DNA of 62,946 bases from Hyphomicrobiales bacterium (GCA_900471605.1 UCEY01000052.1:1-62946), one strand, 5' to 3'; shown: positions 1 to 8,730, counted from the first letter of the stretch. Notes: generated by a model not told the origin, from the sequence alone. Numbers and translations: made by a program.

Positions 1-580
1 CGAGGCGGGACCGGCGCGGGCGTTGACGGTGAGACGCAAAACCTCATCGTCCGGGTCCGCGGAAAATGGTTCTCCTCCGGCGATGTGGGGCGAACGGGAA
101 GCAGTCGGACCGACTTCCCATTCGTATCCCAGGGGGGAACTCTGGCCGCGCGGCGCAGGTGGAAGACCATGCGCCGGGCAGTCGCGATCCAGATGGGTCG
201 CCGGTCGCCTGTAGAAATGCCGGTCTGAGGATGGCAGGGCCCGCTTGCCGGGAACCCAAACCACCTCCTCACAAACCTCGCCATCGCAGAGGGACCGAAG
301 TCGCGGATATCAACCGCCGAACGGGGCGCTGAGAGGTGTCACCTATAAATTAACTTACGAGGCAGCTTTCAGCGTCCCGTCCGAACTTGCTCCAACCCGG
401 ATTGGTCATCCAAGTCCGGATCCGCCGGCATGCGCTTCAACCGGCTGCGATCTCGAATTAACACCTTGTTTACCAGGTGAGGGAGGATATCGCGATATGT
501 TTGTTTCCGGTCTGTTCTTTTGTTGACTCTCAAACAAAATGAGAACAAACTAAAAACATAAGAGAACACGGGAGACGACG
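1..580. other. leader region without a recognisable gene
   Basis: No family is recognised in any frame. Frame 1 on the plus strand is open from the window edge to about 230 but has no start codon, and its translation resembles nothing I know; it could be the tail of an upstream gene. The part after about 330 is less GC-rich and contains a palindrome ATATCGCGATAT at 487-498, a CACCT/AGGTG hairpin near 469-480, and the phased RAAC motifs listed separately. It probably carries the promoter of the 28-residue ORF at 581. Confidence 0.4.
532..567 (+). promoter_or_regulatory. phased GAAC/AAAC half-sites, possible degenerate LexA site
   Basis: AAAC at 532, GAAC at 543, AAAC at 554 and GAAC at 564 lie at 11, 11 and 10 bp spacing, immediately upstream of the small ORF at 581. 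Alphaproteobacterial LexA binds GAAC-N7-GAAC, and here each pair of neighbours has one degenerate half (AAAC-N7-GAAC, then GAAC-N7-AAAC). A perfect version of the same motif stands in front of dinB at 7099. A weak SOS operator is therefore plausible, but A-rich sequence can produce such matches by chance. Confidence 0.3.
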
Positions 581-667
581 ATGACTGACTTGCTTCGTGA
601 CATTGCCGCATTCGCTTCGATTGCCACCTTCGTGGCGAGCCTTTCCATGATCATGATGGCCATGTGA
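581..667 (+). CDS. 28-residue hydrophobic small protein
   Basis: The ORF begins with ATG at 581 behind a good Shine-Dalgarno sequence (GGGAG, six bases upstream) and ends with TGA at 665-667. The product begins MTDLLRDIAAF. It has a short charged N-terminus, then about 20 mostly hydrophobic residues rich in Ala, Ile and Met ending MIMMAM, so it could be a single-span membrane peptide. I do not recognise a family. It is 134 bp upstream of dnaE on the same strand and may have its own promoter. Coding status rests only on the ribosome-binding site, the composition and the position behind possible LexA half-sites. Confidence 0.45.
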   Translation: MTDLLRDIAAFASIATFVASLSMIMMAM

Positions 668-801
668 TCCCGGATCGGATCAGTCCCACGGCCGAAAGGC
701 GTTGAGGAGGGAAATCCGAACTGGACTCTCAAGGCCCTGCGCCGGACAATAGCCTGATTCATGAGATGGTTCCCGCTTCATCAAACGGGTAAGGCGCAGG
801 C

Positions 802-3800
802 ATGGCAGACATAGTGGACGTAAAATCGGGATCGGAAGAGCTGGGGAGCACCCCTCAATTCGTTCACCTTCGCGTCCATTCCGCCTTTTCGCTTCTTGAA
901 GGCGCTTTGCCGCTCAAGAAGATCCTCTCGAAGGCGATCGCGGACAATCAGCCCGCGATCGCGATAACCGACACCAACAATCTCTTCGTTGCGCTGGAAT
1001 TCGCCCAGAAGGCGATCGGCGACGGCCTGCAGCCGATCATCGGCTGCCAGCTCTCGATCGATATGGAAGACCAGTCCGACGAGCGGCGTAGCAATCACCA
1101 GCAAATGGCAAAGCTGCCGGCGATCGTGGTGCTGGCGGCGAATGCTATCGGTTACGAACGGCTGGTGGACCTGATAAGCCGCGCTTATCTCGGCGGAGAG
1201 GGGCACCAGACAACCCATATCTGCCGCTCCTGGCTGGAAGAGGGCGGTACCGAAGGCCTGATCGCGCTGACCGGGGCGAGCACCGGTCCGGTCGACATGG
1301 TCCTGAAGGAGGGCAATGCGACGCTTGCCGAGGCAAGGCTCCTGAAGCTGAGGGAAATCTTCGGCGACCGGCTTTATGTCGAACTGCAGCGCCACGGCGC
1401 CTATGACCGGCGCCACGAGCAGAAAATGGTGACGCTGGCCTACGACCACGACCTGCCGCTGGTGGCGACGAACGAGGCCTTCTTTCCGTCGAAGGCGGAT
1501 TACGATGCCCATGACGCGCTGATGGCTGTAGCCCATAACGCGATTGTCTCGGACGACAGCCGTTTCCGCCTGACGCCGGACCATTATTTGAAAAGCCGGG
1601 CCGAGATGGCGAAGCTGTTTTCCGATCTTCCGGAGGCGCTCGAAAATACGGTGGAGATCGCCCGGCGCTGCTCCTTCGTCCTGAAGACCCGCAATCCGAT
1701 CCTGCCGCGCTTCACCGGCGCGACCGACGACGCCGCGGAGGCCGAGCGGGCCGAGGCCGCCGAGTTGCGCCGCCAGTCGGTCGAAGGTCTCGAAGAGCGC
1801 ATCGCGACGCTCGGCATGACGCGCGGCTATACCGAGCAGGATTACCGCGAGCGGCTCGATTTCGAGCTCAGCGTCATCGAAAAGATGAAGTTCCCGGGCT
1901 ACTTCCTGATCGTTGCCGACTTCATCAAATGGGCCAAGCAGCAGGGCATTCCGGTCGGTCCGGGCCGTGGCTCGGGTGCCGGCTCGCTGGTCGCCTACGC
2001 GCTGACCATTACCGACGTCGATCCGCTGCGCTTCTCGCTTCTGTTCGAACGTTTCCTCAATCCCGACCGCGTCTCGATGCCCGACTTCGACATCGACTTC
2101 TGCCAGGATCGCCGCGAAGAGGTGATCCGCTACGTGCAGCAGAAATACGGCCGCGAACAGGTGGCGCAGATCATCACCTTCGGTTCGCTCCAGGCGCGCG
2201 CAGCACTGCGCGACGTCGGCCGCGTGCTCGAAATGCCCTATGGCCAGGTCGACAAGATCTGCAAGCTGGTGCCCAACAACCCGGCCAATCCGACCCCGCT
2301 GTCGAAGGCGATCGAGGAAGAACCGAAGCTGCAGGAGGAGGCCGACAAGGAGCCGGTCGTCGCCCGCCTGCTGGATATCGCCCAGAAGATCGAGGGCCTT
2401 TACCGCCACGCCTCGACCCACGCCGCCGGCATCGTGATCGGCGACCGGCCGCTCTCGAAGCTGGTGCCGATGTACCGGGACCCGCGCTCCGACATGCCGG
2501 TCACCCAGTTCAACATGAAATGGGTTGAGCAGGCGGGCCTGGTGAAGTTCGACTTCCTCGGCCTGAAGACGCTGACGGTGCTGAAGACCGCGGTCGATTT
2601 CTGCCGCAAGCGCGGCATCGAGGTCGATCTGGCCAAGATCCCGCTCGACGATCAGAAGACCTACGAAATGCTCTCGCGCGGCGAGACTGTCGGCGTGTTC
2701 CAGGTGGAAAGTGCCGGCATGCGCAAGGCGCTGATCGGCATGCGGCCGGACTGCATCGAGGACATTATCGCGCTGGTCGCCCTCTACCGCCCGGGTCCGA
2801 TGGAGAATATCCCGACCTACAATGCCCGCAAGCACGGCGAGGAGGAGATTGAGTCGATCCATCCGATGATCGACCATCTGCTCAAGGAAACCCAGGGGGT
2901 TATCGTCTACCAGGAGCAGGTCATGCAGATCGCCCAGGTGCTCTCGGGCTATTCGCTCGGCGAGGCCGACCTGCTGCGCCGCGCCATGGGCAAGAAGATC
3001 AAGGCGGAGATGGACCAGCAGAGCGAGCGCTTTGTCTCCGGCGCCATCAAGAACGGCGTCTCCAAGCCGCAGGCCAACAATATCTTCGAACTGCTCGCCA
3101 AGTTCGCCAATTACGGCTTCAACAAGTCGCACGCCGCGGCCTACGCCATCGTCTCCTACCAGACGGCCTTCATGAAGGCGCATTTCCCGGTCGAGTTCCT
3201 CGCCGCGTCGATGACTTACGATATGTCGAACAGCGAGAAGCTGAACGATTTCCGTCAGGATGCGGGCCGGCTCGGCATCGCCGTCATCCCCCCCTCGGTG
3301 CAGACCTCGTTCCGGCATTTCGAGACCGGCGACAACAGGATCTATTATGCGCTGGCTGCCATCAAGGGCGTTGGCGAATCGGCCGTCGACCACATCACGG
3401 ACGTGCGCGGCGACGTGCCTTTCGCGAGCATCGAGGATTTCTGCCTCCGGATCGATCCCAAGCAGGTCAATCGCCGTGTCATGGAAAGCCTGATTTCGGC
3501 GGGCGCCTTCGATTGTTTCGGCCGCGATCGCGCCGAGCTGAGCGGCGGCCTCGACCGCATCATCGGTTATGCGCAGCGCGCGCAAGGGGAAAAGGTCAGC
3601 GGCCAGCACGACATGTTCGGCTCGTCCTCGGCATCCGGGCCGGAAACGCTGATCTTTCCGTCGTTTACCCCGTGGATGCCGTCCGAAATGCTGATGCGCG
3701 AATATCAGGTGCTCGGCTTTTATCTCTCCGCCCATCCGCTCGACGCCTACGCGAACGTGCTCGCCAAGATGCGCGTCCAGAATTTCGCGGATTTTTCCGC

Positions 3801-4299
3801 TGCGGTGAAACAGGGTGCCACGGCCGGCCGGCTTGCCGGAACGGTGACCGGCAAGCAGGAACGCAAGACCCGCACCGGCAACAAGATGGGTATCGTCACC
3901 TTCTCGGATGCGACCGCTCAGTTCGAGGCGGTGCTGTTCTCGGAAGGGCTGGCCCAATATCGAGACCTGCTCGAACCCGGCAAGTCGCTGGTCATCACCG
4001 TGCAGGCGGAAGAGCGGCCGGAAGGCATCGGTTTGCGCATCCAGACCGCGCAGTCGCTCGAGGAAAAGTCGGTGCAGATGCAGAAGGCATTGCGCGTCTT
4101 CGTGCGCGATTCAGGCCCGCTGCGCACGGTTGCGCGGCATCTGAATGCAAGGGGAGACGGGCTTGTCTCCTTTGTGGTCATCAAGGATGACGGCAAGCGG
4201 GAGATCGAGGTGGAGCTGACGGAAAAATACCGCATCTCGCCGGAAATCGCCGCGGCGCTCAGGACCGCGCCGGGCGTTCTCGATGTCGAACTGGTCTGA
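802..4299 (+). CDS. dnaE: DNA polymerase III subunit alpha
   Basis: Catalytic subunit of the replicative DNA polymerase III holoenzyme, 1165 aa, the usual length for DnaE1. An N-terminal PHP domain starts around residues 22-35 (VHLRVHSAFSLLEGA). The polymerase core carries GPGRGSGAGSLVAYAL and the catalytic PDFDIDF at 427-433, giving Asp428 and Asp430, with the third aspartate Asp584 in FDFLGLKT. Helix-hairpin-helix and OB-fold regions follow in the C-terminal third. The ATG at 802 follows a GGTAAGG-type ribosome-binding site. It is the replicative DnaE1 rather than the error-prone DnaE2, since no imuA/imuB genes are adjacent. Its stop lies 6 bp from that of the convergent L,D-transpeptidase gene. 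Confidence 0.97.
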   Translation: MADIVDVKSGSEELGSTPQFVHLRVHSAFSLLEGALPLKKILSKAIADNQPAIAITDTNNLFVALEFAQKAIGDGLQPIIGCQLSIDMEDQSDERRSNHQQMAKLPAIVVLAANAIGYERLVDLISRAYLGGEGHQTTHICRSWLEEGGTEGLIALTGASTGPVDMVLKEGNATLAEARLLKLREIFGDRLYVELQRHGAYDRRHEQKMVTLAYDHDLPLVATNEAFFPSKADYDAHDALMAVAHNAIVSDDSRFRLTPDHYLKSRAEMAKLFSDLPEALENTVEIARRCSFVLKTRNPILPRFTGATDDAAEAERAEAAELRRQSVEGLEERIATLGMTRGYTEQDYRERLDFELSVIEKMKFPGYFLIVADFIKWAKQQGIPVGPGRGSGAGSLVAYALTITDVDPLRFSLLFERFLNPDRVSMPDFDIDFCQDRREEVIRYVQQKYGREQVAQIITFGSLQARAALRDVGRVLEMPYGQVDKICKLVPNNPANPTPLSKAIEEEPKLQEEADKEPVVARLLDIAQKIEGLYRHASTHAAGIVIGDRPLSKLVPMYRDPRSDMPVTQFNMKWVEQAGLVKFDFLGLKTLTVLKTAVDFCRKRGIEVDLAKIPLDDQKTYEMLSRGETVGVFQVESAGMRKALIGMRPDCIEDIIALVALYRPGPMENIPTYNARKHGEEEIESIHPMIDHLLKETQGVIVYQEQVMQIAQVLSGYSLGEADLLRRAMGKKIKAEMDQQSERFVSGAIKNGVSKPQANNIFELLAKFANYGFNKSHAAAYAIVSYQTAFMKAHFPVEFLAASMTYDMSNSEKLNDFRQDAGRLGIAVIPPSVQTSFRHFETGDNRIYYALAAIKGVGESAVDHITDVRGDVPFASIEDFCLRIDPKQVNRRVMESLISAGAFDCFGRDRAELSGGLDRIIGYAQRAQGEKVSGQHDMFGSSSASGPETLIFPSFTPWMPSEMLMREYQVLGFYLSAHPLDAYANVLAKMRVQNFADFSAAVKQGATAGRLAGTVTGKQERKTRTGNKMGIVTFSDATAQFEAVLFSEGLAQYRDLLEPGKSLVITVQAEERPEGIGLRIQTAQSLEEKSVQMQKALRVFVRDSGPLRTVARHLNARGDGLVSFVVIKDDGKREIEVELTEKYRISPEIAAALRTAPGVLDVELV

Positions 4300-4305
4300 C
4301 GGTTC

Positions 4306-5709
4306 TCAGTAGAGGCCGTAGGCGCGCGGCTTGGCGTCCGTCCGCCGCTGGCTGACGGGCTGCGGCTTGACGATCGACGACTTGTCGACCGATGCCTGGG
4401 CTTCCGCGACCCGCTGCACAGGCTGGGTGATGGTGATGAAATCCGTGCCGTTGCCGGTATCGGGGCCGATCCCCTGGTCGTTGATCGTGAGAGACGAGCC
4501 GTCGCTGATCAGCGTCTCGATCCGGTCGCGAATCTCGGCCGGGATCTCGATGCGGGCAAGCGCCCTTGCGGCGGCGCCGGGCGCGTAGGGGGCGTCGGCG
4601 ACCGTGATTCCGAGCCGCTGCTTCACCGCGGCGCTCAGCCCGTTCGGCACGGTGACGGCATGCCATTCGGCCGTCTCCTCATTGCGTTCGACCTTGTCGA
4701 CGCTGAAGAAATGCGTGCCAAGCGCCACTTCCGGGTTCTTGATGCCGACCGGCGCTTCGAAAATAGGTTGGAAGTTCTGGCGCACCATGATCTGGCCCAT
4801 CGGCGGGCGCGGCTGGCCCGCGGTCTCGTAAAGCGCCTCGAGGAATTCCGGCGTCACCAGCGCGCCCTTGGGCGAAAGGTTCTTCCAGCGCTTGAAGCCG
4901 GCAATCGCGCTGCGGGTCATCGGGCCCGCGAACCCGTCGCCGCCGCCGGTGTCGAAACCGAGCTGCTGCAGCAGAATCTGCGCATCCATCAGCGTTTCGC
5001 GGTCGCCGCGCCGGGTGATGAGGATGCGAAGCGGGGCGGCGTCCTCGGCCGTCGCCGCGGCCGGCTTGGTCACCGTCGGCGAGGCATCGGTGGTCGGATG
5101 GACGATCGAAGGATTGTTCGGGACGACATTCATCGCCACTTCGACCGGCTTGGAGCTGCTGACGATCGAGGAGGTTCTGAGCTGCACATCGGACAGCAGC
5201 GGCCCGGTCGGCAGCGGCTTTCGCGGCAGGAACAGGCTGGCGCTCTCGATCCGCTGCGGCACGACCGGCGCATCGGTGATCAGCACATGCGCGCCGCGCT
5301 CGGTCATCTGGAAGAGCGATTTGGCGAAGGCGCCGGGCATGCGCACGCAGCCATGCGAGGCCGGATAGTTCGGCACGCTGTTGGATTCGTGCAGCGCGAT
5401 ACCCGACCAGGTCAGGCGCTGCATCCACGGCATGGGCGCGTTCGAATAGAGGTTGGATTCGTGATATTTCTGCTTTTCGAGGATCGAGAAGATACCGCTC
5501 GGGGTCGAATGGCCTTCCTTGCCGGTCGAGACCTTCGAGGTGGTGACGACCGTTTCGCCGTCGTAGACGGTGAGCGACTGCTTGTCCTTGGAAACGATGA
5601 TCTGCAGCGTGCGGGCACCTTCCGCAAAAGCCGCATGCGACAGCGTGGTCGCAGACAAAAGACCTAACCCGAACACCAGGCGACGCAACATGACCGACCC
5701 CATACGCAA
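4306..5709 (-). CDS. L,D-transpeptidase (YkuD domain) with peptidoglycan-binding domain
   Basis: Periplasmic enzyme expected to form 3-3 peptidoglycan cross-links or attach proteins to the wall. Counting from the first ATG (467 aa): signal peptide to about residue 29 (cleavage after AFA), YkuD domain about 34-150 with the conserved His107 and SHGCVRM at 118-124 (nucleophile Cys121), a Pro/Thr-rich linker, then a peptidoglycan-binding-like domain at about 241-297. The ATG at 5691 (MLRRLVFG) is an equally good start and has GGGG before it. The C-terminal 150 residues are a family-specific extension. A CtrA-like TTAA pair lies just upstream, which would suit a growth- or cell-cycle-linked wall enzyme. 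Confidence 0.9.
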   Translation of the reverse strand: MRMGSVMLRRLVFGLGLLSATTLSHAAFAEGARTLQIIVSKDKQSLTVYDGETVVTTSKVSTGKEGHSTPSGIFSILEKQKYHESNLYSNAPMPWMQRLTWSGIALHESNSVPNYPASHGCVRMPGAFAKSLFQMTERGAHVLITDAPVVPQRIESASLFLPRKPLPTGPLLSDVQLRTSSIVSSSKPVEVAMNVVPNNPSIVHPTTDASPTVTKPAAATAEDAAPLRILITRRGDRETLMDAQILLQQLGFDTGGGDGFAGPMTRSAIAGFKRWKNLSPKGALVTPEFLEALYETAGQPRPPMGQIMVRQNFQPIFEAPVGIKNPEVALGTHFFSVDKVERNEETAEWHAVTVPNGLSAAVKQRLGITVADAPYAPGAAARALARIEIPAEIRDRIETLISDGSSLTINDQGIGPDTGNGTDFITITQPVQRVAEAQASVDKSSIVKPQPVSQRRTDAKPRAYGLY

Positions 5710-5769
5710 TACAAGACGCTCATATTAGCGCATGAGGTTTAAGGAAGGTTATCCGCGACGCGAGTAGTT

Positions 5770-5785
5770 TTAACGTCATGGTTAA
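5770..5785 (-). promoter_or_regulatory. CtrA-like TTAA pair with 8-bp spacing
   Basis: Read on the minus strand the site is TTAACCATGACGTTAA, with two TTAA half-sites separated by 8 bp. The CtrA consensus is TTAA-N7-TTAA, often TTAACCAT in its first half, so the first half fits well and the spacing is one too long. It lies 61 bp upstream of the first L,D-transpeptidase start and downstream of the dinB stop, so the former is the likely target. Confidence 0.35.
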
Positions 5786-5799
5786 TAACGGATCACATT

Positions 5800-7092
5800 T
5801 CATTGATCCCGGCGGCGGCTGCCGAAAGTATATCCGGTCTCGACCGCGGCCTTGCCGAACTTGTCGCGCAGCTTGTCCATCGCCGCCTCCGCAGCCGCCC
5901 GGCGGCCCGCCTGGTGGTCAACGAGATCGGGCGGATCGGCAAGCGTCGGGTCGCCGAGATCGGTAACGCCGATGCCGAGCAGGCGGAATTTGGTGCCGTC
6001 GGTCTCGCGCTCCATCAGCGAAAGGCCGGTCCTGAAAATGCGGTCGGCCAGCTGGGTCGGGTCCTCCAGCCGCTTGTTGCGGGTCCGGCTCTTGAAGTCG
6101 GCGGTCTTCAGCTTGAGGACGACGGTCTGTCCGGCAATACCGTGCTTCTTCAGCCGCGCCGAGACCTTTTCCGAAAGCCGGCGCAGGATCGGCACGAGGT
6201 CGTCATAGCGCGAAATGTCGTCGAAGAAGGTGGTCTCGGCCGAAACGCTTTTCGCCGCCTCGTTCGGATGCACCTCGCGGTCGTCGATGCCGCGCGAGAG
6301 GCGATAGAGCCGCTGGCCCATCGTGCCGTAGCGGCGCATCAGGTCGGCTTCCTGCATGGTCTGGAGCTGGCCGATGGTGCGAATTCCGTCCGCCTCCAGC
6401 GTCGCGCTGAACGCCTTGCCGACGCCCCAGATCGTCGTGACCGGCCGGGCCGCCAGAAACTCCAGCGCCTCTTCCTGCCCGATCACCGAAAAGCCGCGCG
6501 GCTTCTGCAGGTCGGAGGCGACCTTGGCGAGGAATTTGCAATAGGAAAGGCCGACCGAAATGCTGATGCCGATCTCGTCCTGCACCCGCTTGGCGAATTT
6601 CGCGAGGATGCGCGCCGGCGGGGCGTGGTGCAGCCGCTCGGTGCCGGCGAGTTCGAGAAAGGCCTCATCGATCGACAGCGGCTGCACCAGCGGCGTCAGA
6701 TCGTGCATCATGGCGCGCACCTGCCGCCCGACGCCCACATATTTCTCCATGTTCGGCGGGATCACGATAGCATCGGGGCAGAGTTCGAGCGCCTTGAACA
6801 TCGGCATGGCCGATCGCACGCCATTGATGCGGGCGATGTAACAGGCGGTCGAGACGACGCCGCGTTTGCCGCCGCCGATGATGACCGGCTTGTCGGCAAG
6901 ATCCGGATTGTCGCGTTTTTCGATCGTCGCATAGAAGGCGTCGCAATCGATATGCGCCAGCGTCAGGCCATAGAGCTCCTTGTGATAGACGAGGCGCGGG
7001 CTGCCGCAGGCGCGGCAACGGCGCACTTCCGCCTTCTGCTCCGCAAGGCAGTCGCGACAGAAGCCGGGTGTCTTGTCAGGCGTAGGCGTCAT
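5800..7092 (-). CDS. dinB: DNA polymerase IV with N-terminal zinc ribbon
   Basis: Y-family translesion polymerase, 430 aa from the ATG at 7092 (a TTG four codons upstream is less likely). The catalytic core has HIDCDAFYA (Asp49, steric-gate Tyr54) and LSIDEAFLEL (Asp142, Glu143), followed by thumb and little-finger domains. Residues 12-29 carry CxxC-x10-CxxC (Cys12, 15, 26, 29), a small zinc ribbon not present in E. coli DinB. I know this extension only as a feature of some alphaproteobacterial DinB proteins. The final 30 residues lack an obvious clamp-binding motif. A perfect LexA operator lies 7 bp upstream of the start, so the gene is very probably SOS-induced. Confidence 0.95.
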   Translation of the reverse strand: MTPTPDKTPGFCRDCLAEQKAEVRRCRACGSPRLVYHKELYGLTLAHIDCDAFYATIEKRDNPDLADKPVIIGGGKRGVVSTACYIARINGVRSAMPMFKALELCPDAIVIPPNMEKYVGVGRQVRAMMHDLTPLVQPLSIDEAFLELAGTERLHHAPPARILAKFAKRVQDEIGISISVGLSYCKFLAKVASDLQKPRGFSVIGQEEALEFLAARPVTTIWGVGKAFSATLEADGIRTIGQLQTMQEADLMRRYGTMGQRLYRLSRGIDDREVHPNEAAKSVSAETTFFDDISRYDDLVPILRRLSEKVSARLKKHGIAGQTVVLKLKTADFKSRTRNKRLEDPTQLADRIFRTGLSLMERETDGTKFRLLGIGVTDLGDPTLADPPDLVDHQAGRRAAAEAAMDKLRDKFGKAAVETGYTFGSRRRDQ

Positions 7093-7098
7093 GGCGGA

Positions 7099-7113
7099 GA
7101 ACAAAGATTGAAC
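7099..7113 (-). promoter_or_regulatory. LexA (SOS) box of dinB
   Basis: The plus-strand sequence GAACAAAGATTGAAC is an exact GAAC-N7-GAAC direct repeat, the operator bound by LexA in Alphaproteobacteria. It sits directly in front of the dinB ATG at 7092, where a bound repressor would block transcription initiation or early elongation. On the other strand it is 56 bp from the start of the GNAT gene at 7170, so an effect on that gene is possible but less likely. Confidence 0.85.
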
Positions 7114-7169
7114 GCAGCGACGTTAAGGCCTAAGCTCGTGAGTCACAAGGGAGAGCGTAGAGGTTTGGC

Positions 7170-7751
7170 GTGGATATCGATCTTCGTTTCGAGCCTGTGA
7201 CGGCGGAGCGTTGGGAGGATTTCGAAATGCTCTTCGGTCCTCAGGGTGCCTTTTATCACTGTTGGTGCGTCGCATTGCGTCTGCCGCATGCGGTTCGCAC
7301 AAAGATGCTGCCGCAGGAGCGCAAGGACCATATTCACAGCCGTATAACCGCCGGTCCGCCGCCCGGCATTCTGGCTTATTCGGAGGGCGAGCCGGTCGCG
7401 TGGGTGCAGGTCGGGCCGCGCCACGACGTGCCGCAATTCAACTCTCCGCGCACCGTTTCGCGCCCCTTGGAGCAGGCCGATGCGGCCGATCCCACGGTCT
7501 GGGCGGTCAGCTGTTTTTTCCTGAAGCCGAAGCTCAGGGGCAGGGGACTGAGCCACCGCCTGCTGTCCGGCGCAGTTGAATATGCCCGGCATATGGGAGC
7601 GCGTTTTATCGATGCCTGTCCGATCGATCATGTGAAGCAGTCGAAATCGGTGACGCTGTGCATCGGCTCGACGGCGATCTTCGATGCGGCGGGCTTCGAT
7701 GTGGTGGAGCGCCGCAAGGACGGGCGGCCGCTGATGCGGCTGGAACTTTAG
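7170..7751 (+). CDS. GNAT-family N-acetyltransferase
   Basis: A 193-aa protein starting with GTG at 7170, behind GGGAGAG. The core reads VWAVSCFFLKPKLRGRGLSHRLL at about residues 111-133, which is the strand 4/acetyl-CoA-binding loop (R/Q-x-x-G-x-G/A) of GNAT enzymes. The N-terminal third (FYHCWCVALRLP) resembles a cysteine/tryptophan-containing subgroup of small GNATs. Substrate is unknown. It is divergent from dinB and convergent with the HAD gene (stop codons 3 bp apart). Confidence 0.8.
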   Translation: MDIDLRFEPVTAERWEDFEMLFGPQGAFYHCWCVALRLPHAVRTKMLPQERKDHIHSRITAGPPPGILAYSEGEPVAWVQVGPRHDVPQFNSPRTVSRPLEQADAADPTVWAVSCFFLKPKLRGRGLSHRLLSGAVEYARHMGARFIDACPIDHVKQSKSVTLCIGSTAIFDAAGFDVVERRKDGRPLMRLEL

Positions 7752-7754
7752 ATG

Positions 7755-8405
7755 TCAGGCCGCTTCGCGCCGGATATGGCCACGGATCAGCTCGGCGGCA
7801 TGGGCCCAGTCCGTTGCCCGGGCAATGCCTTCGGCGGGTTTCGGCGCCAGCAGATGCAGCGGCGAGTCGGGCATCATGTGGAGGAGGAGGCATTCGGCGA
7901 GATGCTCACGTACCGAATGAAGGTTATGCGCCATGTCGTCGATGAAGACGGTGGGCAGGGGGCGCCCGGCATGCAGGCGCTGCATGATCGGCCCCTTCGG
8001 CTCCTCGCTGGCGATCATCGGGAAGGTGAGGCCGATGCGGTCGAGAAGCCGGCGGCGGTGCTCCCGGTAGCGCGGCGGCATGGCGGTGAGGAACACGACA
8101 TCGGCATCCTTCGACAGCGTTTCGAGTGTCTGGACGACGAGGTCGGTGGGGATTTGCCAGTTCTCCTGAGCCTCGAAGAAAGCCTCGATCAGCCGGCGCA
8201 CTTCCGTCGGCTCGAGCGCGATCTGGGTCTCGGTGGAGACGATATTGCCGGTGAGCCGGAACGAGCGCGGCAGCAGCTCATGGCCTTCGCCGCGCAAAAA
8301 ATCCTGGAAAGGGGCCGCGAAATGCAGCACCACGTCGTCGACGTCGCAGACGACGAGCGGCCGGTCGCCGAGTCGCACATGGGAAAGGTCGAGAATCTCG
8401 GTCAT
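7755..8405 (-). CDS. HAD-family hydrolase-like protein
   Basis: A 216-aa protein from the ATG at 8405. VVCDVDDVVLHF near the N-terminus is a HAD motif I (DxDxT/V type: Asp, Val, Asp), FLTAMPP is motif II, and TVFIDDMAHN is motif IV, so the aspartate-nucleophile core is complete. A family of this kind is widespread in rhizobia without a known substrate. The start is one base after the TGA of the DUF3572 gene, so the two are probably translationally coupled. The open frame extends 42 codons upstream, but that part overlaps DUF3572 and has no ribosome-binding site. Confidence 0.8.
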   Translation of the reverse strand: MTEILDLSHVRLGDRPLVVCDVDDVVLHFAAPFQDFLRGEGHELLPRSFRLTGNIVSTETQIALEPTEVRRLIEAFFEAQENWQIPTDLVVQTLETLSKDADVVFLTAMPPRYREHRRRLLDRIGLTFPMIASEEPKGPIMQRLHAGRPLPTVFIDDMAHNLHSVREHLAECLLLHMMPDSPLHLLAPKPAEGIARATDWAHAAELIRGHIRREAA

Positions 8406-8406
8406 C

Positions 8407-8730
8407 TCAATAGTCGCCGGAATCGAATTCACCGGAACCGGGCCCGGGTCCCGAATAGTGGTGCCAGGCGGCCGCCACGGTTTCCGGCTTTGTGCCCGTC
8501 GCCTCGCAGAAGGCCAGCAGCGTCGGCTCATGACCCATCAGGAAATCGATCATGCCGGCGAGAAAGCCCGGATCGTTTACCGCGTTGCGCAGCTGGTTGG
8601 GCTGGACGCCCGAAAGTGCGAGGAAACGGCCAAGCATGTCCGGCTCATTGGCGAGCCATCCGAGAATGGCGCCGGCCGTCTCTTCCGCCTGGCTTCCGCT
8701 GTTTCGAGTATTGTCGGGATCGCGCCGCAT
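8407..8730 (-). CDS. DUF3572 family protein
   Basis: 107 aa from the ATG at 8730 (an upstream TTG at 8760 is possible). The block GWLANEPDMLGRFLALSGV, followed by PGFLAGMIDFLMGHEPTLLAF, matches the DUF3572 family found next to divK in Alphaproteobacteria. It is all-helical, with no signal peptide or membrane segment. It is divergent from divK over 132 bp and coupled to the downstream HAD gene. Function is unknown. The conserved placement suggests shared regulation with divK rather than a defined biochemical role. Confidence 0.8.
   Translation of the reverse strand: MRRDPDNTRNSGSQAEETAGAILGWLANEPDMLGRFLALSGVQPNQLRNAVNDPGFLAGMIDFLMGHEPTLLAFCEATGTKPETVAAAWHHYSGPGPGSGEFDSGDY

Noticed and set aside
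1..230. Open frame from the left edge
   Set aside because: No start in the window and no similarity that I recognise. I considered the end of a lolD-type ATPase gene, often upstream of dnaE in rhizobia, but the translation does not match its C-terminus.
781..3957. 1058-codon open frame on the minus strand opposite dnaE
   Set aside because: It lies wholly antisense to a certain gene, has His/Arg/Asp-rich composition typical of the shadow of GC-rich codon bias, and matches no family.
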